This document shows positions 6,089 through 14,464 of a stretch of 25,419 nt of DNA, piece after piece. The stretch comes from CAYFVR01 sp046541515. Its GTDB lineage: Bacteria > Desulfobacterota > Desulfobacteria > Desulfobacterales > Desulfococcaceae. The translations under genes and the position numbers were made by a program. Within the stretch, counting starts at the first letter, position 1. Each line of letters begins with the position of its first letter. The stretch lies in NCBI GenBank assembly GCA_046541515.1, contig JBKHDD010000057.1:1-25419 (forward strand), given 5' to 3'. Under the pieces are notes generated by a model. It searched no databases. It saw only the letters and a list, made by a program, of their open reading frames with translations, and was not told where the DNA came from.

Positions 6089-8896
6089 TTAAAACGAATA
6101 CCCGATGGAAAAATGGAACCGGCCGGCGCTTTCGTTTTCCTTGGGGTCCAGCTTGTGGCCGTAAAGCAGGCCGATGGGGCCGATGGGGGTGTGGTATCGC
6201 AGACCCGTGCCAACGGCGGACCGGAAATCGTCGCTCCCAAAATCCGCAGTCGGCTCCCGCACCGAGCCCACGTCGTAGAACAGCGCCCATTCGAAGTTGA
6301 ATCCCACGTCCACTCGAGCCTCGACGCTCCCCAGCAGCACCTCCTCTCCGCCCACCGGATCGCCGTCGGCGTCGAACCGCAGCCGGTTTTCCTTGAACCC
6401 CCGAACGTCGCCGATGCCGCCCAGGAAGAAAAGCTGATCGTCGGGAATGTTGCTGCCGGTGTCGAACGGATCAATGAAGCCGTACCGACCGCGCACGGCG
6501 AAGGTCAGCCGGTCCAGCGGCGAATAGTAGTAGCGGCCGTCCAGCCGATATTTGAAAAAATCGTCCAGGGAATTTTTCAGCCCCTTGGAGATGTCCACCG
6601 AGGCGGAAATCCGCGCCCCCCGGGTCGGCCGCACGAACGAGTCGGTGGAATCGAAAACCAGCGCCGGCGTCGCCACCAGCACGCTCCGTCGCTCGAACAG
6701 GGCCGCGTCCTCGGCGGGGATGGGCCCGTCGTCCAGGGTGTACTGCTCCCGGCTTTCGTAGCGAAAATTGAGGCTGCCGTCCACGAATAGGCCGAAGGCC
6801 CGACGGAACCCCAGTTGAGCGCCGTAGGCGCGGACGCCAAAATTCTGGTTCAACTCCTCCAACTCCTCGGCGAAAACGCTGGCCGTGGTCTCGATGCGGG
6901 AACCCAGTAGCCGAGGTTCGGTGAGGCCGGTTTCGGCGCGGTACCCGATGCCGCTGTATTCCCCGGAAACCCAGCCGCGCAGGTTGAGACCCAGCAGGTT
7001 CCGGTTTTCAAAACTTCCCTGAACGAAAAACTCCCGGGCGGTGTCATACCCGGCCCCGATTTCGAAAAGGTAGGGTTTTCTCTCCTCCACCGCCACCAGC
7101 AGGTTCACGCGGTCGGCCTTCTCCTCCAGCCCCAAGGGCGTGTAATAAACCGCCTCCAGCGCTCCGATCTCCCGAAGATTGCGCTCGGTTTCCAGATAGT
7201 CCTTCAGGGAGAACGGTTCCCCCGGCTTCAAATCCACCTCCTGCCGAAGGACATGCTCCCGGGTGTCGAAATTGCCGGTGAAATAAATATCTCCGGTTTC
7301 CACGTACGGCCCTTGCGTCACGCGGTACGTCACCTCGGCCCGGCGACCGTCCTCGGAAATCTCCGCGCGTCCGGTCACCGAAACGTGGGGATATCCCCGT
7401 TCGGAAATCATCGCCGACAGGGTGTTCTCGTCGCTGGATATCATGAATTCCCGGTAGGGCTCCCCCGGCCGGAGCGCGAGTTCGGCTTGGGCCTCCGAAG
7501 CAGGAACCGCGGTCAGCCCTTCGATGCGCACCGCCTCCACCCGGGTCTGGATCCCTTCCCGAATCTGGTAGGCCACGGAGACCGGTCGCCGCCCTTCTTC
7601 GTCAACGTCGCCGCGATCCGCGTCGGTCTCCACTTCGACGTCCAGATATCCCTCCTTGCGATACAAGGCGCGGATGGCCTTCCGGTCGTCGTCCACCACC
7701 GAGGGCACATAACCGCCTTCGGCCAGAATGCCGGGCGTTCGGGTCAAAATCTGGCCACGAACCTCCCCTTCGGCCACCGTCTCGGCTCCTTTCACCGCCA
7801 CCGATTCCACCACCGATTGGGGACCTTCCTCAATCCGGATACGAATCCGGCGGACGGCGCCCGATTCCGTCCGCTCGGTTTCTTCCTCGGTTTGAACACG
7901 GACCTGAAGAAAACCGTCTTCCCGGTACTTTTCCTCGATATTGTTGATACTCCGGCGCATGCCCAGCCCGCCGGCGTTTCCCCGGTCGAAAAGCACCAGC
8001 TCCTTTTTCAATTGCCAGTTCCAGAAGGCCTCGTTCCCCTCGAAGTCAATGTCGTACCGGGGCCCCTCCTCCACGACAAATCGAACTCGGGCGGTCGCCT
8101 TTTCTTTGTCTTTTTCCACGTCGGCGGCCACCTCGGCTTCGGGATAATGGTGCTTCCGGTAAAATTCCAGCAGGTTTTTCCGGTCGGCCTCCATCTCCTC
8201 CTCGATGAACCGCCCCATGCCGCCGGGCAGCAGCGCGGCCTTGCTGGTGGAAAGCCGGAGTTCGAGCCGGAACTCGGAAAAAGCCTGGTTGCCCTCGATG
8301 GCCACGTCCTTGACCTGGTAAAACCGGCCCTTGTGGATTTTCACATGGACCACGTAGCTCCGGCCCTCCGGATCCCGCTCGCCGACCAAATCGATTTTCG
8401 GATCGACGAATCCCTGCCGCCGGAACAGGTCCTTCAAACCCTCTTCGGAGGCCTCCATGGCCGATTCGCGATAGGCGTCCCCGGTGAAAACGGTCATGGC
8501 GCCCAGAATTTCCCGCTCCAGCAGGGGAAACCCGCCGTCGATCTTGATGTCTTTAATGCGGGGAAAGGGGACGAGCCGAAAGGTCAGAGTAATTCGGTCG
8601 GACTCGAAATCGGGATCGGGAATGTCGATCTTTCGGAACAGGCCGGATTTCCGCAGGGCGTCCACCGATTGCTGGAAGCGCCGAGGGGAAAACGGCTCGC
8701 CTTCCCTCAAATAAATCAGGCTCCGGGCCATTTCCGTCAGGTCTTGGGCTTCGGGGCCCCCTTCCGGAATGTCCACGACGATCCGCTCCACCACCGGCTC
8801 GGCCCCGGACTCCGGCGCCGGCTCGCCTTCCGCCGCCATGCCCGTTCCGGAAATCAGCAGAAGGAACGCGAACAACCACCCTATCCAGCTTCGCAT
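6089..8896 (-). CDS. tamA: Omp85-family outer-membrane assembly protein, TamA/BamA-like, with seven POTRA units
   Basis: The 935-residue precursor begins with a signal peptide (hydrophobic residues 5-16, likely cut after A22). Seven POTRA-like units follow, at about 36-111, 112-190, 191-279, 280-359, 360-448, 449-530 and 531-608; most open with a V..I.I.G strand and close with V..V.EGP or similar. Residues 609-935 form the 16-strand barrel, including GGIGDVRGF, the conserved RGF of the inward-folding loop 6, and a terminal HFSIGYSF beta-signal ending in Phe. Such proteins insert beta-barrel or autotransporter proteins into the outer membrane. E. coli TamA has three POTRAs and BamA five, so seven is high. 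The gene starts 19 nt after the stop of tamB, with GGAG before the ATG, so they form an operon. I prefer TamA to BamA because of this neighbour; the family is certain, the subtype less so. Confidence 0.88.
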   Translation of the reverse strand: MRSWIGWLFAFLLLISGTGMAAEGEPAPESGAEPVVERIVVDIPEGGPEAQDLTEMARSLIYLREGEPFSPRRFQQSVDALRKSGLFRKIDIPDPDFESDRITLTFRLVPFPRIKDIKIDGGFPLLEREILGAMTVFTGDAYRESAMEASEEGLKDLFRRQGFVDPKIDLVGERDPEGRSYVVHVKIHKGRFYQVKDVAIEGNQAFSEFRLELRLSTSKAALLPGGMGRFIEEEMEADRKNLLEFYRKHHYPEAEVAADVEKDKEKATARVRFVVEEGPRYDIDFEGNEAFWNWQLKKELVLFDRGNAGGLGMRRSINNIEEKYREDGFLQVRVQTEEETERTESGAVRRIRIRIEEGPQSVVESVAVKGAETVAEGEVRGQILTRTPGILAEGGYVPSVVDDDRKAIRALYRKEGYLDVEVETDADRGDVDEEGRRPVSVAYQIREGIQTRVEAVRIEGLTAVPASEAQAELALRPGEPYREFMISSDENTLSAMISERGYPHVSVTGRAEISEDGRRAEVTYRVTQGPYVETGDIYFTGNFDTREHVLRQEVDLKPGEPFSLKDYLETERNLREIGALEAVYYTPLGLEEKADRVNLLVAVEERKPYLFEIGAGYDTAREFFVQGSFENRNLLGLNLRGWVSGEYSGIGYRAETGLTEPRLLGSRIETTASVFAEELEELNQNFGVRAYGAQLGFRRAFGLFVDGSLNFRYESREQYTLDDGPIPAEDAALFERRSVLVATPALVFDSTDSFVRPTRGARISASVDISKGLKNSLDDFFKYRLDGRYYYSPLDRLTFAVRGRYGFIDPFDTGSNIPDDQLFFLGGIGDVRGFKENRLRFDADGDPVGGEEVLLGSVEARVDVGFNFEWALFYDVGSVREPTADFGSDDFRSAVGTGLRYHTPIGPIGLLYGHKLDPKENESAGRFHFSIGYSF

Positions 8897-8915
8897 GCGC
8901 CTCCGTTCTTCTCCG

Positions 8916-11900
8916 CTATCGGAATTCCATTCGAAAAATCAGTTCGCCGCCGAATTCGCCTTCCGTGTCCTGAAAGGCCCCCATGATCAGGTTTTCCAGA
9001 AATTTGTATTCCGCCGTTCCCTTCTGGATCGTCTCCCCGCCCCGACTTTCCACGCCGTACTTCACGGTGACCCGCCGGGACAGCTCCTTGCCGATGGTGA
9101 CATCCACGCCGCCGGCGTTTTCCTCGTCGTCGCCCGCCTCGTAGCCCAGCTCCACGTCCAGCCCCGTGGCGTCCCGGAAACCGCGCGAAAGACGCCCGGA
9201 AAGGATGTCCCCCATCACCTGCTTGACCGAAAACGAGGAGCCGCCCTCCTGCCGGACCAGCTCCTGGGTGGTCCGGCCCAGCAACAACAGGGAGAGAATG
9301 TCCTCGTCGGTCTCCCGCGGCGTGGAGGAAAGCTGAAACTTGAGGTTCTTCGGCGTTCCGGAAACGGCCAGGGTGATGGTCCACTTTCGCACGTCCGAAA
9401 CGGCCCGAATGTCCAGGGTCGGTTCGATCTGGTAGGGATTGAGGAAATCGACGACCCCCCGCTCCACCTCGAATTCGGTGCGCTGGTAGGTCACCGTGCC
9501 CTCGGTGTTTTCGGCCCGGCCGGTGATGAGGGGATTGGCCGCCGTGCCCCGCACGCGGACGTTGGGCTTCAGGGACAGCAGCGCCACGTTGTTGTCCACC
9601 ACGAAGGGGCTGCGGTGTTTTACGGTGATGTCCAACTCCATGCCGGAAAGCAGGGGGGGGGCCGGCCCGCCGCCGCCCGCCGGCTCGGCCCGGGTCCGCT
9701 CCCGGGTCGCCGCGTTGACCAGGCTCAGGTCCACGTCCCGATAGTAAAGTCCCTCCAGAAGCGCCAGTTCCCCGCTCGCCCGGGATTTCTCCGGCGTGCC
9801 CTCCAGGGCGATGTCGGCGTTCAGCAACAGCTCCAGGGTGTCGGGAACGGAAACGGGAAGCCGATTGGCGTTCAAATCGGCGTTGAATCGGGTCGGCTGG
9901 AAATTTTCGAGATCGGCGGAACCGGAGACGGAAAACCGCCCCTCGTCCAGCCGGCCTTCCAGATTCTCCAGGGTCAGTTTTTGCGGGGTCAGCCGCAGCC
10001 GGCCGTTGACGCCGGACAGCTTTTGCTGGAGACCCGGAACGATAAGCCCCGCCTCGGAAACGGCCACGGTGGCGTCCACGTCCGGCGCATTGGCGGGACC
10101 GGTCACCCGGGCGTCCAGGGTCGCCTCGCCGGCGGTTTCCTCCAACGCCACGCCCAGGGAGCGGGCCACGGCCACCGGGATCCGCCCGTCGGCCCGAAAG
10201 TCCAGGGTCCCGTCCAGCCGGCCGGTTCCGGAAATCGCGAGGTAGCCCTCCTCCAGCAGGGCCAGGCGGAGGTTCTCCACCGCCAGCCGCCGGTCCCGCA
10301 ATGTCGCGGTGAAAGGGCGCGCCTCGATCAGCGGCAGATCGCCCCGAGAGACGTCCAGCCGGTCCACGTCCACCTCCGCGGTGATGGTCTGGGGATTTCC
10401 GGCGTTGCCTTGGGCGGTGATGGCGGCGGTCAGTCCGCCGTCCAGTTCCGACTGGCCGGCCATCTGAAAATAGGGGCCGAGAGCGGTGTCGGAAAAGCGC
10501 AGGTCGGCGGAAAAATCCCGGCTGTCCAGATCGTAGCGGGCGTCCACCGAGAAGTCGGCGTCGCCGGTGATTCGGGCCACGCCGTCGGAGACGTCCAGAT
10601 TCAGCCGCAGCGGAGCCAGATCCTCGCCGTTGATCCGAACGCCCTCGATGACCACGTCGCCCTGAACGGCCGGTCGGGAAACCCGCCCCGCCCCGGCCAG
10701 ATCGAACCGAACCCGGCCGCTTTCCAGGTCCCGCTCTTCCAGGGCGTCGATGGCGGCCAGGGAGACGCCGTCGGTGCGAAGCCGAAGGTCGTATCGGCCG
10801 TCGGACGGGGAATACCAGCCGTCGGCCCGAACGGCGTCGCCTTCCCGCAGGGTCAGCACCGCCGGGGCCACCCGAACCCGCTCGTCCTCCAGCCGGGCCT
10901 CCACCCGGACCGATTCCACGGTCTGGGCGCCGAAATCCAGGTCGTCGCCGGAAAGCGATACGGCGCCCCGAAGCCGTTGCGGCGTTCCCGAAGCGGCGGC
11001 GGTCAGGGTCAATCGGCCTTCCATGCCGGAAACGAAATCCTCCAACCGGACCGGATCGCCTTCCGCCCGAAGATCGAACCGGGGCGGGGACAGCGGCGCC
11101 AAGGTTTGCGGGTCCAGAACTTGGGCCGTTCCCGTGACTTCCAGTTTGGATTCCCCGTTTTCCACGGACAGGGGCCGCAACGTCAGTTCCCCGCCGGAAA
11201 AGCCGACCTCGGCGGTCACCGCGCCGATCCGCGTTCCGGCCGCCGCCAGATCGTCGCCCCGGAGGGTCGCCGTCGCCTCGGGGGCCGTCAGCGGGCCGGC
11301 GATGTCGGCCGAAAGGGTCAGTTTTCCCGAAAGATCGTCTCGGAAATCGCCGGGATGGAGGGGATCGGCCGTCAGCTTCAGATCGGCGGTGGGGGGTTGA
11401 AGCGGCGTCATCGTCTCCGGGTCCAGCAAGCGAAGCGTGCCGACCAGCCGGGCTTTGGAGCGCTGGTTGGTCACCGTCAGCGGGTCCAGCGAAAGCCGGC
11501 CGTCCGCGAAACTCGCCTCGGCGGAAAGCGACCCGATCCGCGTGCCGGCCGCGGCGAGATCGTCGCCGTTGAGCGTCGCCGTCGCCTGGGGCGCCTTTAG
11601 CGGACCGGCGATCTCGGCGGACAGGGCCAGCTTGCCGGAGAGATCGTCTCGGAAATCGCCGGGATAAAACGGATCGGCGACGAGGGTCAGGTCGGCGGTG
11701 GGCGAGCCGAGCGGCTTCAGCGTCTCGGGGTCCAGCAGGCGAAGCGTTCCCGCCAGCCGCGCCGCGGAGCGTTGATTGGTCACCGTGAGCGGGTCCACCC
11801 GCAGACGGCCGTCGGCCATGCGAAGATCGCCCTGGACGTCGCCGATTCGCAAATCCCCGGCGGCGAGATCGGTGGCGGACAGGTCGGCGTCCACCGTGGG

Positions 11901-14078
11901 CGCGGAAAGCGTGCCGCCGATTTGGGCGGAAAGGGTCGCGGCGCCGCCCAACGTCTCCACGAATTCGCCGGGATGAATCGGGTCGGCGTCCAGCGCCAGA
12001 TCGAAGGCGGGGTCTTCGCGCAATCCCCAGCTTCCGGGGGCGAAAAGATCGGCGGTCCCGGAGAGCCGAGCCCGGCTCTTTCCGTTGGCCACGGTCAGCG
12101 GGCTTAGCCGAACCGTTCCATCGACCATTTCGCCCTCCGCCGAGACTTGACCGATGGCGGCTTCGGCGACGGCCAATGGGTCGGCCGTCAGGGAGAATCC
12201 GACCCGGTCCGGTCCCAGCAACGAGCCGGAATAGGCGATTTCGCCGTTCACCGGTCCCCGCAGGGGAAGATTGGGCAAAAAGTCGGTGGCCGAAACCGAG
12301 GTCAGCGCCGCGGTCAGCTCCGCCGGCATCCGCTCGGCGATCCCCCAGCCGCCCCGGAACAACTCCAGGGATCCTTCGGCCCGCAGGCGGGACTCGGCGT
12401 TTTCCACGGTCAGCGAATCCACCCGCACCGCGCCTTCAGGATTCCGCGCCGCCGCCAGCTCCAACGCGCCGATCTGGATGGCGTCCCAGGCCAGCGACGC
12501 GCCCGAAAGGGTCAGATCGAGATTCGGCTTCATCACGTCCCCGGCGACTTGGGCGGTCAGGTTTGCGGAACCGGCCAGTTGGGCGACGCCGACCGGAGAC
12601 AGCAGCGCGGCCAGGTCGGGGGCGGTCAATCGAACTTCGGCGTCGGCGGATCGGTCGGCCAGCCGATAGTCGCCGGTGACGGAGAGCGTCGCCTCGGCGA
12701 CCCGCAGCGACAGGGTTTTGGCGGTAACGGTTCCGTCCCTCAGGGAAGCCATGAGATCCAGGTCGGCGTCCAGCGGCGACACCGTTTCTCCCACCGAGAA
12801 ACCTTCGGCGGCGGCCGTCAGGTCCGCTTCGGCGCGAAGGTTCTTCGGCGATACCCCTTGACCGGACGCCGTGCCCTGGAGACGGACCGTTCCGCCCATT
12901 CCGCTCTGGGGAAGCAGTTCCGCGAACCGAACGGCGGCTTCGTCGATCTTCGCGTCGTAGGTGAGCGCGGACAAATCTGTGGGCGCGGCGATCAGGCCGC
13001 CGGCGAAAGCCTCGGCCAGGTCGGCGCTCCCGGTCAGGTCCAGATCGGCCCCGGGCGCGGCCGCGGTCAGCCGGGAAATCGTCAGCCGCCGGTCGGACAG
13101 CTTGGCCCGGAGTTCCAGGGAATCCACCGCCGTTCCGGCCAAGGCGCCGCCGCCGTAGGAAAGGGTCAGATCGGCTTCCGGGGCCGTCGCGGCGCCGGAA
13201 GCGACCAGTTTTACGGCGACCGGTCCGGACAGCTCGGTTCCAAGTCCGACCAGCCTCGCCACCGCCGCCAGATCGGCCGAAAGTTCCAAGGTTCCGTCCA
13301 GCGTCGGGGTTCCGGAGAGATCGCTCGCCGAACCGGAGACGGTCAAGGCGGGTCCGTCGGCGCGGATTTCGAGTTCCAGCGGTTCAATCCGGTCGCCTTT
13401 CACCCCGACGTCGAGAGCCAGCTTCTCCAGCGAGGCGGTCACGCCGGCCATGTCCACCTCGCCGCCGTCCACGCTCAGCTTCACCGTTCCCCGGCGCTCC
13501 TTCAAATTGATGCCTCGGCCCTCCAGCCCGATCCCCCGGAGCGTCAGTCGGTCCGCTTTTTCCCCGGAGCCTTCCGCGGACGGGGCGACGTAGGCGAAAC
13601 GGCCGTCGGCCAGAACCAATTCGTCCACCCGGACGTTGACGGGCGGGGCGCCGCCTTCCTTGGGTGTTTCCTCGGCGGGCGGTCCGGGCGGCACGAAGGC
13701 CCGGATCAGATTCAACCGGCCGTTCGGACCGGGGCGCAAATCGACCCGGGGCGATACCAGCCGCGCCTCCTGGACCCGGACCGTGCCGCCCGGCAACGCG
13801 GCCCAGGCCAGATTCACCCCGACGCGATCGGCGACAGCGACTTCGGCCTCCTCGGGATCGGCCACCCGAAGCCCGACGATCTCCAGACGGCCCCGGAAGA
13901 CGGACAACTCCAGCCGCTCCCAGGAAACCGTCCCGGGAATGGCGGCGTTCAGCCGGTTCCGGACGATTCGGTGGGCCGAATCCGTCTGGATGTAAAACAA
14001 GAGGCCGACGATCAGCAGAAACAGCAGGCCGACGGCGGTTCCAAATCCGATCAGGATTTTTTTCCAGAAAGGCTTCAT
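8916..14078 (-). CDS. tamB: TamB-like translocation/assembly module protein (AsmA/DUF490 superfamily)
   Basis: The 1720-residue protein has one N-terminal membrane segment (residues about 10-30, IGFGTAVGLLFLLIVGLLFY), a long region of repetitive beta strands, and a C-terminal TamB/DUF490 domain with FEVERGVVDFLNPYQIEPTL, SSTPRETDEDILSLLLLGRT and a final GGELIFRMEFR. Known members anchor in the inner membrane, span the periplasm as a hydrophobic-grooved beta-taco and work with TamA or in lipid transport. The middle contains tandem 103-residue repeats (about 11000-12300). The ATG at 14078 was chosen because the protein then begins with the usual short basic start (MKPFWKK) before the membrane helix; the 106 open codons upstream look non-coding. 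It is the first gene of the tamB-tamA operon, the reverse of the E. coli order. The length is above the roughly 1260 residues of E. coli TamB. Confidence 0.9.
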   Translation of the reverse strand: MKPFWKKILIGFGTAVGLLFLLIVGLLFYIQTDSAHRIVRNRLNAAIPGTVSWERLELSVFRGRLEIVGLRVADPEEAEVAVADRVGVNLAWAALPGGTVRVQEARLVSPRVDLRPGPNGRLNLIRAFVPPGPPAEETPKEGGAPPVNVRVDELVLADGRFAYVAPSAEGSGEKADRLTLRGIGLEGRGINLKERRGTVKLSVDGGEVDMAGVTASLEKLALDVGVKGDRIEPLELEIRADGPALTVSGSASDLSGTPTLDGTLELSADLAAVARLVGLGTELSGPVAVKLVASGAATAPEADLTLSYGGGALAGTAVDSLELRAKLSDRRLTISRLTAAAPGADLDLTGSADLAEAFAGGLIAAPTDLSALTYDAKIDEAAVRFAELLPQSGMGGTVRLQGTASGQGVSPKNLRAEADLTAAAEGFSVGETVSPLDADLDLMASLRDGTVTAKTLSLRVAEATLSVTGDYRLADRSADAEVRLTAPDLAALLSPVGVAQLAGSANLTAQVAGDVMKPNLDLTLSGASLAWDAIQIGALELAAARNPEGAVRVDSLTVENAESRLRAEGSLELFRGGWGIAERMPAELTAALTSVSATDFLPNLPLRGPVNGEIAYSGSLLGPDRVGFSLTADPLAVAEAAIGQVSAEGEMVDGTVRLSPLTVANGKSRARLSGTADLFAPGSWGLREDPAFDLALDADPIHPGEFVETLGGAATLSAQIGGTLSAPTVDADLSATDLAAGDLRIGDVQGDLRMADGRLRVDPLTVTNQRSAARLAGTLRLLDPETLKPLGSPTADLTLVADPFYPGDFRDDLSGKLALSAEIAGPLKAPQATATLNGDDLAAAGTRIGSLSAEASFADGRLSLDPLTVTNQRSKARLVGTLRLLDPETMTPLQPPTADLKLTADPLHPGDFRDDLSGKLTLSADIAGPLTAPEATATLRGDDLAAAGTRIGAVTAEVGFSGGELTLRPLSVENGESKLEVTGTAQVLDPQTLAPLSPPRFDLRAEGDPVRLEDFVSGMEGRLTLTAAASGTPQRLRGAVSLSGDDLDFGAQTVESVRVEARLEDERVRVAPAVLTLREGDAVRADGWYSPSDGRYDLRLRTDGVSLAAIDALEERDLESGRVRFDLAGAGRVSRPAVQGDVVIEGVRINGEDLAPLRLNLDVSDGVARITGDADFSVDARYDLDSRDFSADLRFSDTALGPYFQMAGQSELDGGLTAAITAQGNAGNPQTITAEVDVDRLDVSRGDLPLIEARPFTATLRDRRLAVENLRLALLEEGYLAISGTGRLDGTLDFRADGRIPVAVARSLGVALEETAGEATLDARVTGPANAPDVDATVAVSEAGLIVPGLQQKLSGVNGRLRLTPQKLTLENLEGRLDEGRFSVSGSADLENFQPTRFNADLNANRLPVSVPDTLELLLNADIALEGTPEKSRASGELALLEGLYYRDVDLSLVNAATRERTRAEPAGGGGPAPPLLSGMELDITVKHRSPFVVDNNVALLSLKPNVRVRGTAANPLITGRAENTEGTVTYQRTEFEVERGVVDFLNPYQIEPTLDIRAVSDVRKWTITLAVSGTPKNLKFQLSSTPRETDEDILSLLLLGRTTQELVRQEGGSSFSVKQVMGDILSGRLSRGFRDATGLDVELGYEAGDDEENAGGVDVTIGKELSRRVTVKYGVESRGGETIQKGTAEYKFLENLIMGAFQDTEGEFGGELIFRMEFR
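11000..12300 (-). repeat. Tandem 309-nt repeats inside tamB
   Basis: The anchor coding for DF in the motif PGDFRDDLSGKL falls at 11034, 11343, 11652 and 11961, exactly 309 nt (103 codons) apart each time. Units share LLDPETL-type starts, ADP..PGDF, TATL.GDDLAAAGTRIG and DPLTVTNQRSKARL. The two central copies are the most alike, the outer ones more diverged, and a weaker fifth unit at about 12280 is out of exact register. This is an in-frame expansion of the beta-rich periplasmic region. Confidence 0.8.
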
Positions 14079-14464
14079 GGATTCAGGAAATTCCGTTGGG
14101 ATGGGTTCCGGAAGAAAGGTCGGGGATCGCCCGATGAAGCGACCGAGCAAAAAGGATGATACGATCCATACCATATTTCGCCGAATCCCCAAAACCAATA
14201 CGCGATTTGTGCAAATTTCCAAAGAAAACCCCGTGAAAACGGGGGAGAAGCGGTTCCAAGGGGAAAGATTGATCCCGGGGGATGCCTTGAACTGCGGGGA
14301 GAAGGCTTGGCGCGCGGCATTTCCATCGAAAGGGGACGGCTGGATTGAATTAAAGATTTTTTCCTTTATCTGGCCGTCCATAGCGGTTATAACCAAGATG
14401 CATCCGCTCTTTTCGGGATAATCATCCCAAAACCGCTTACCGAACTTCAGCTTCCGGGTACCCC
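14079..14464. other. 386-bp divergent intergenic region between tamB and the HEAT/PilZ gene
   Basis: No credible gene is seen here. It must hold the promoters for the minus-strand tamB-tamA operon and the plus-strand HEAT/cNMP/PilZ gene. It is more AT-rich near 14340-14400 than the flanking genes. I see no strong operator palindrome or riboswitch-like fold. Confidence 0.6.
14365..14393 (+). promoter_or_regulatory. Candidate sigma70-type promoter for the HEAT/PilZ gene
   Basis: TATAAC at 14388-14393 matches five of six bases of the -10 consensus. The hexamer 17 bp upstream (TTTATC, 14365-14370) is a poor -35. It lies about 70 bp before the start codon at 14465 in the AT-rich part of the intergenic region. 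Weak evidence only. Confidence 0.25.

Noticed and set aside
8769..14159. Long plus-strand frames opposite tamA and tamB
   Set aside because: They are antisense shadows of GC-rich repetitive genes, rich in Gly, Arg, His and Gln, without domain motifs.
14079..14396. A 106-codon extension at the TamB N-terminus
   Set aside because: It precedes the expected basic start plus membrane helix, has no family-like sequence and would occupy the only promoter space of two divergent genes.
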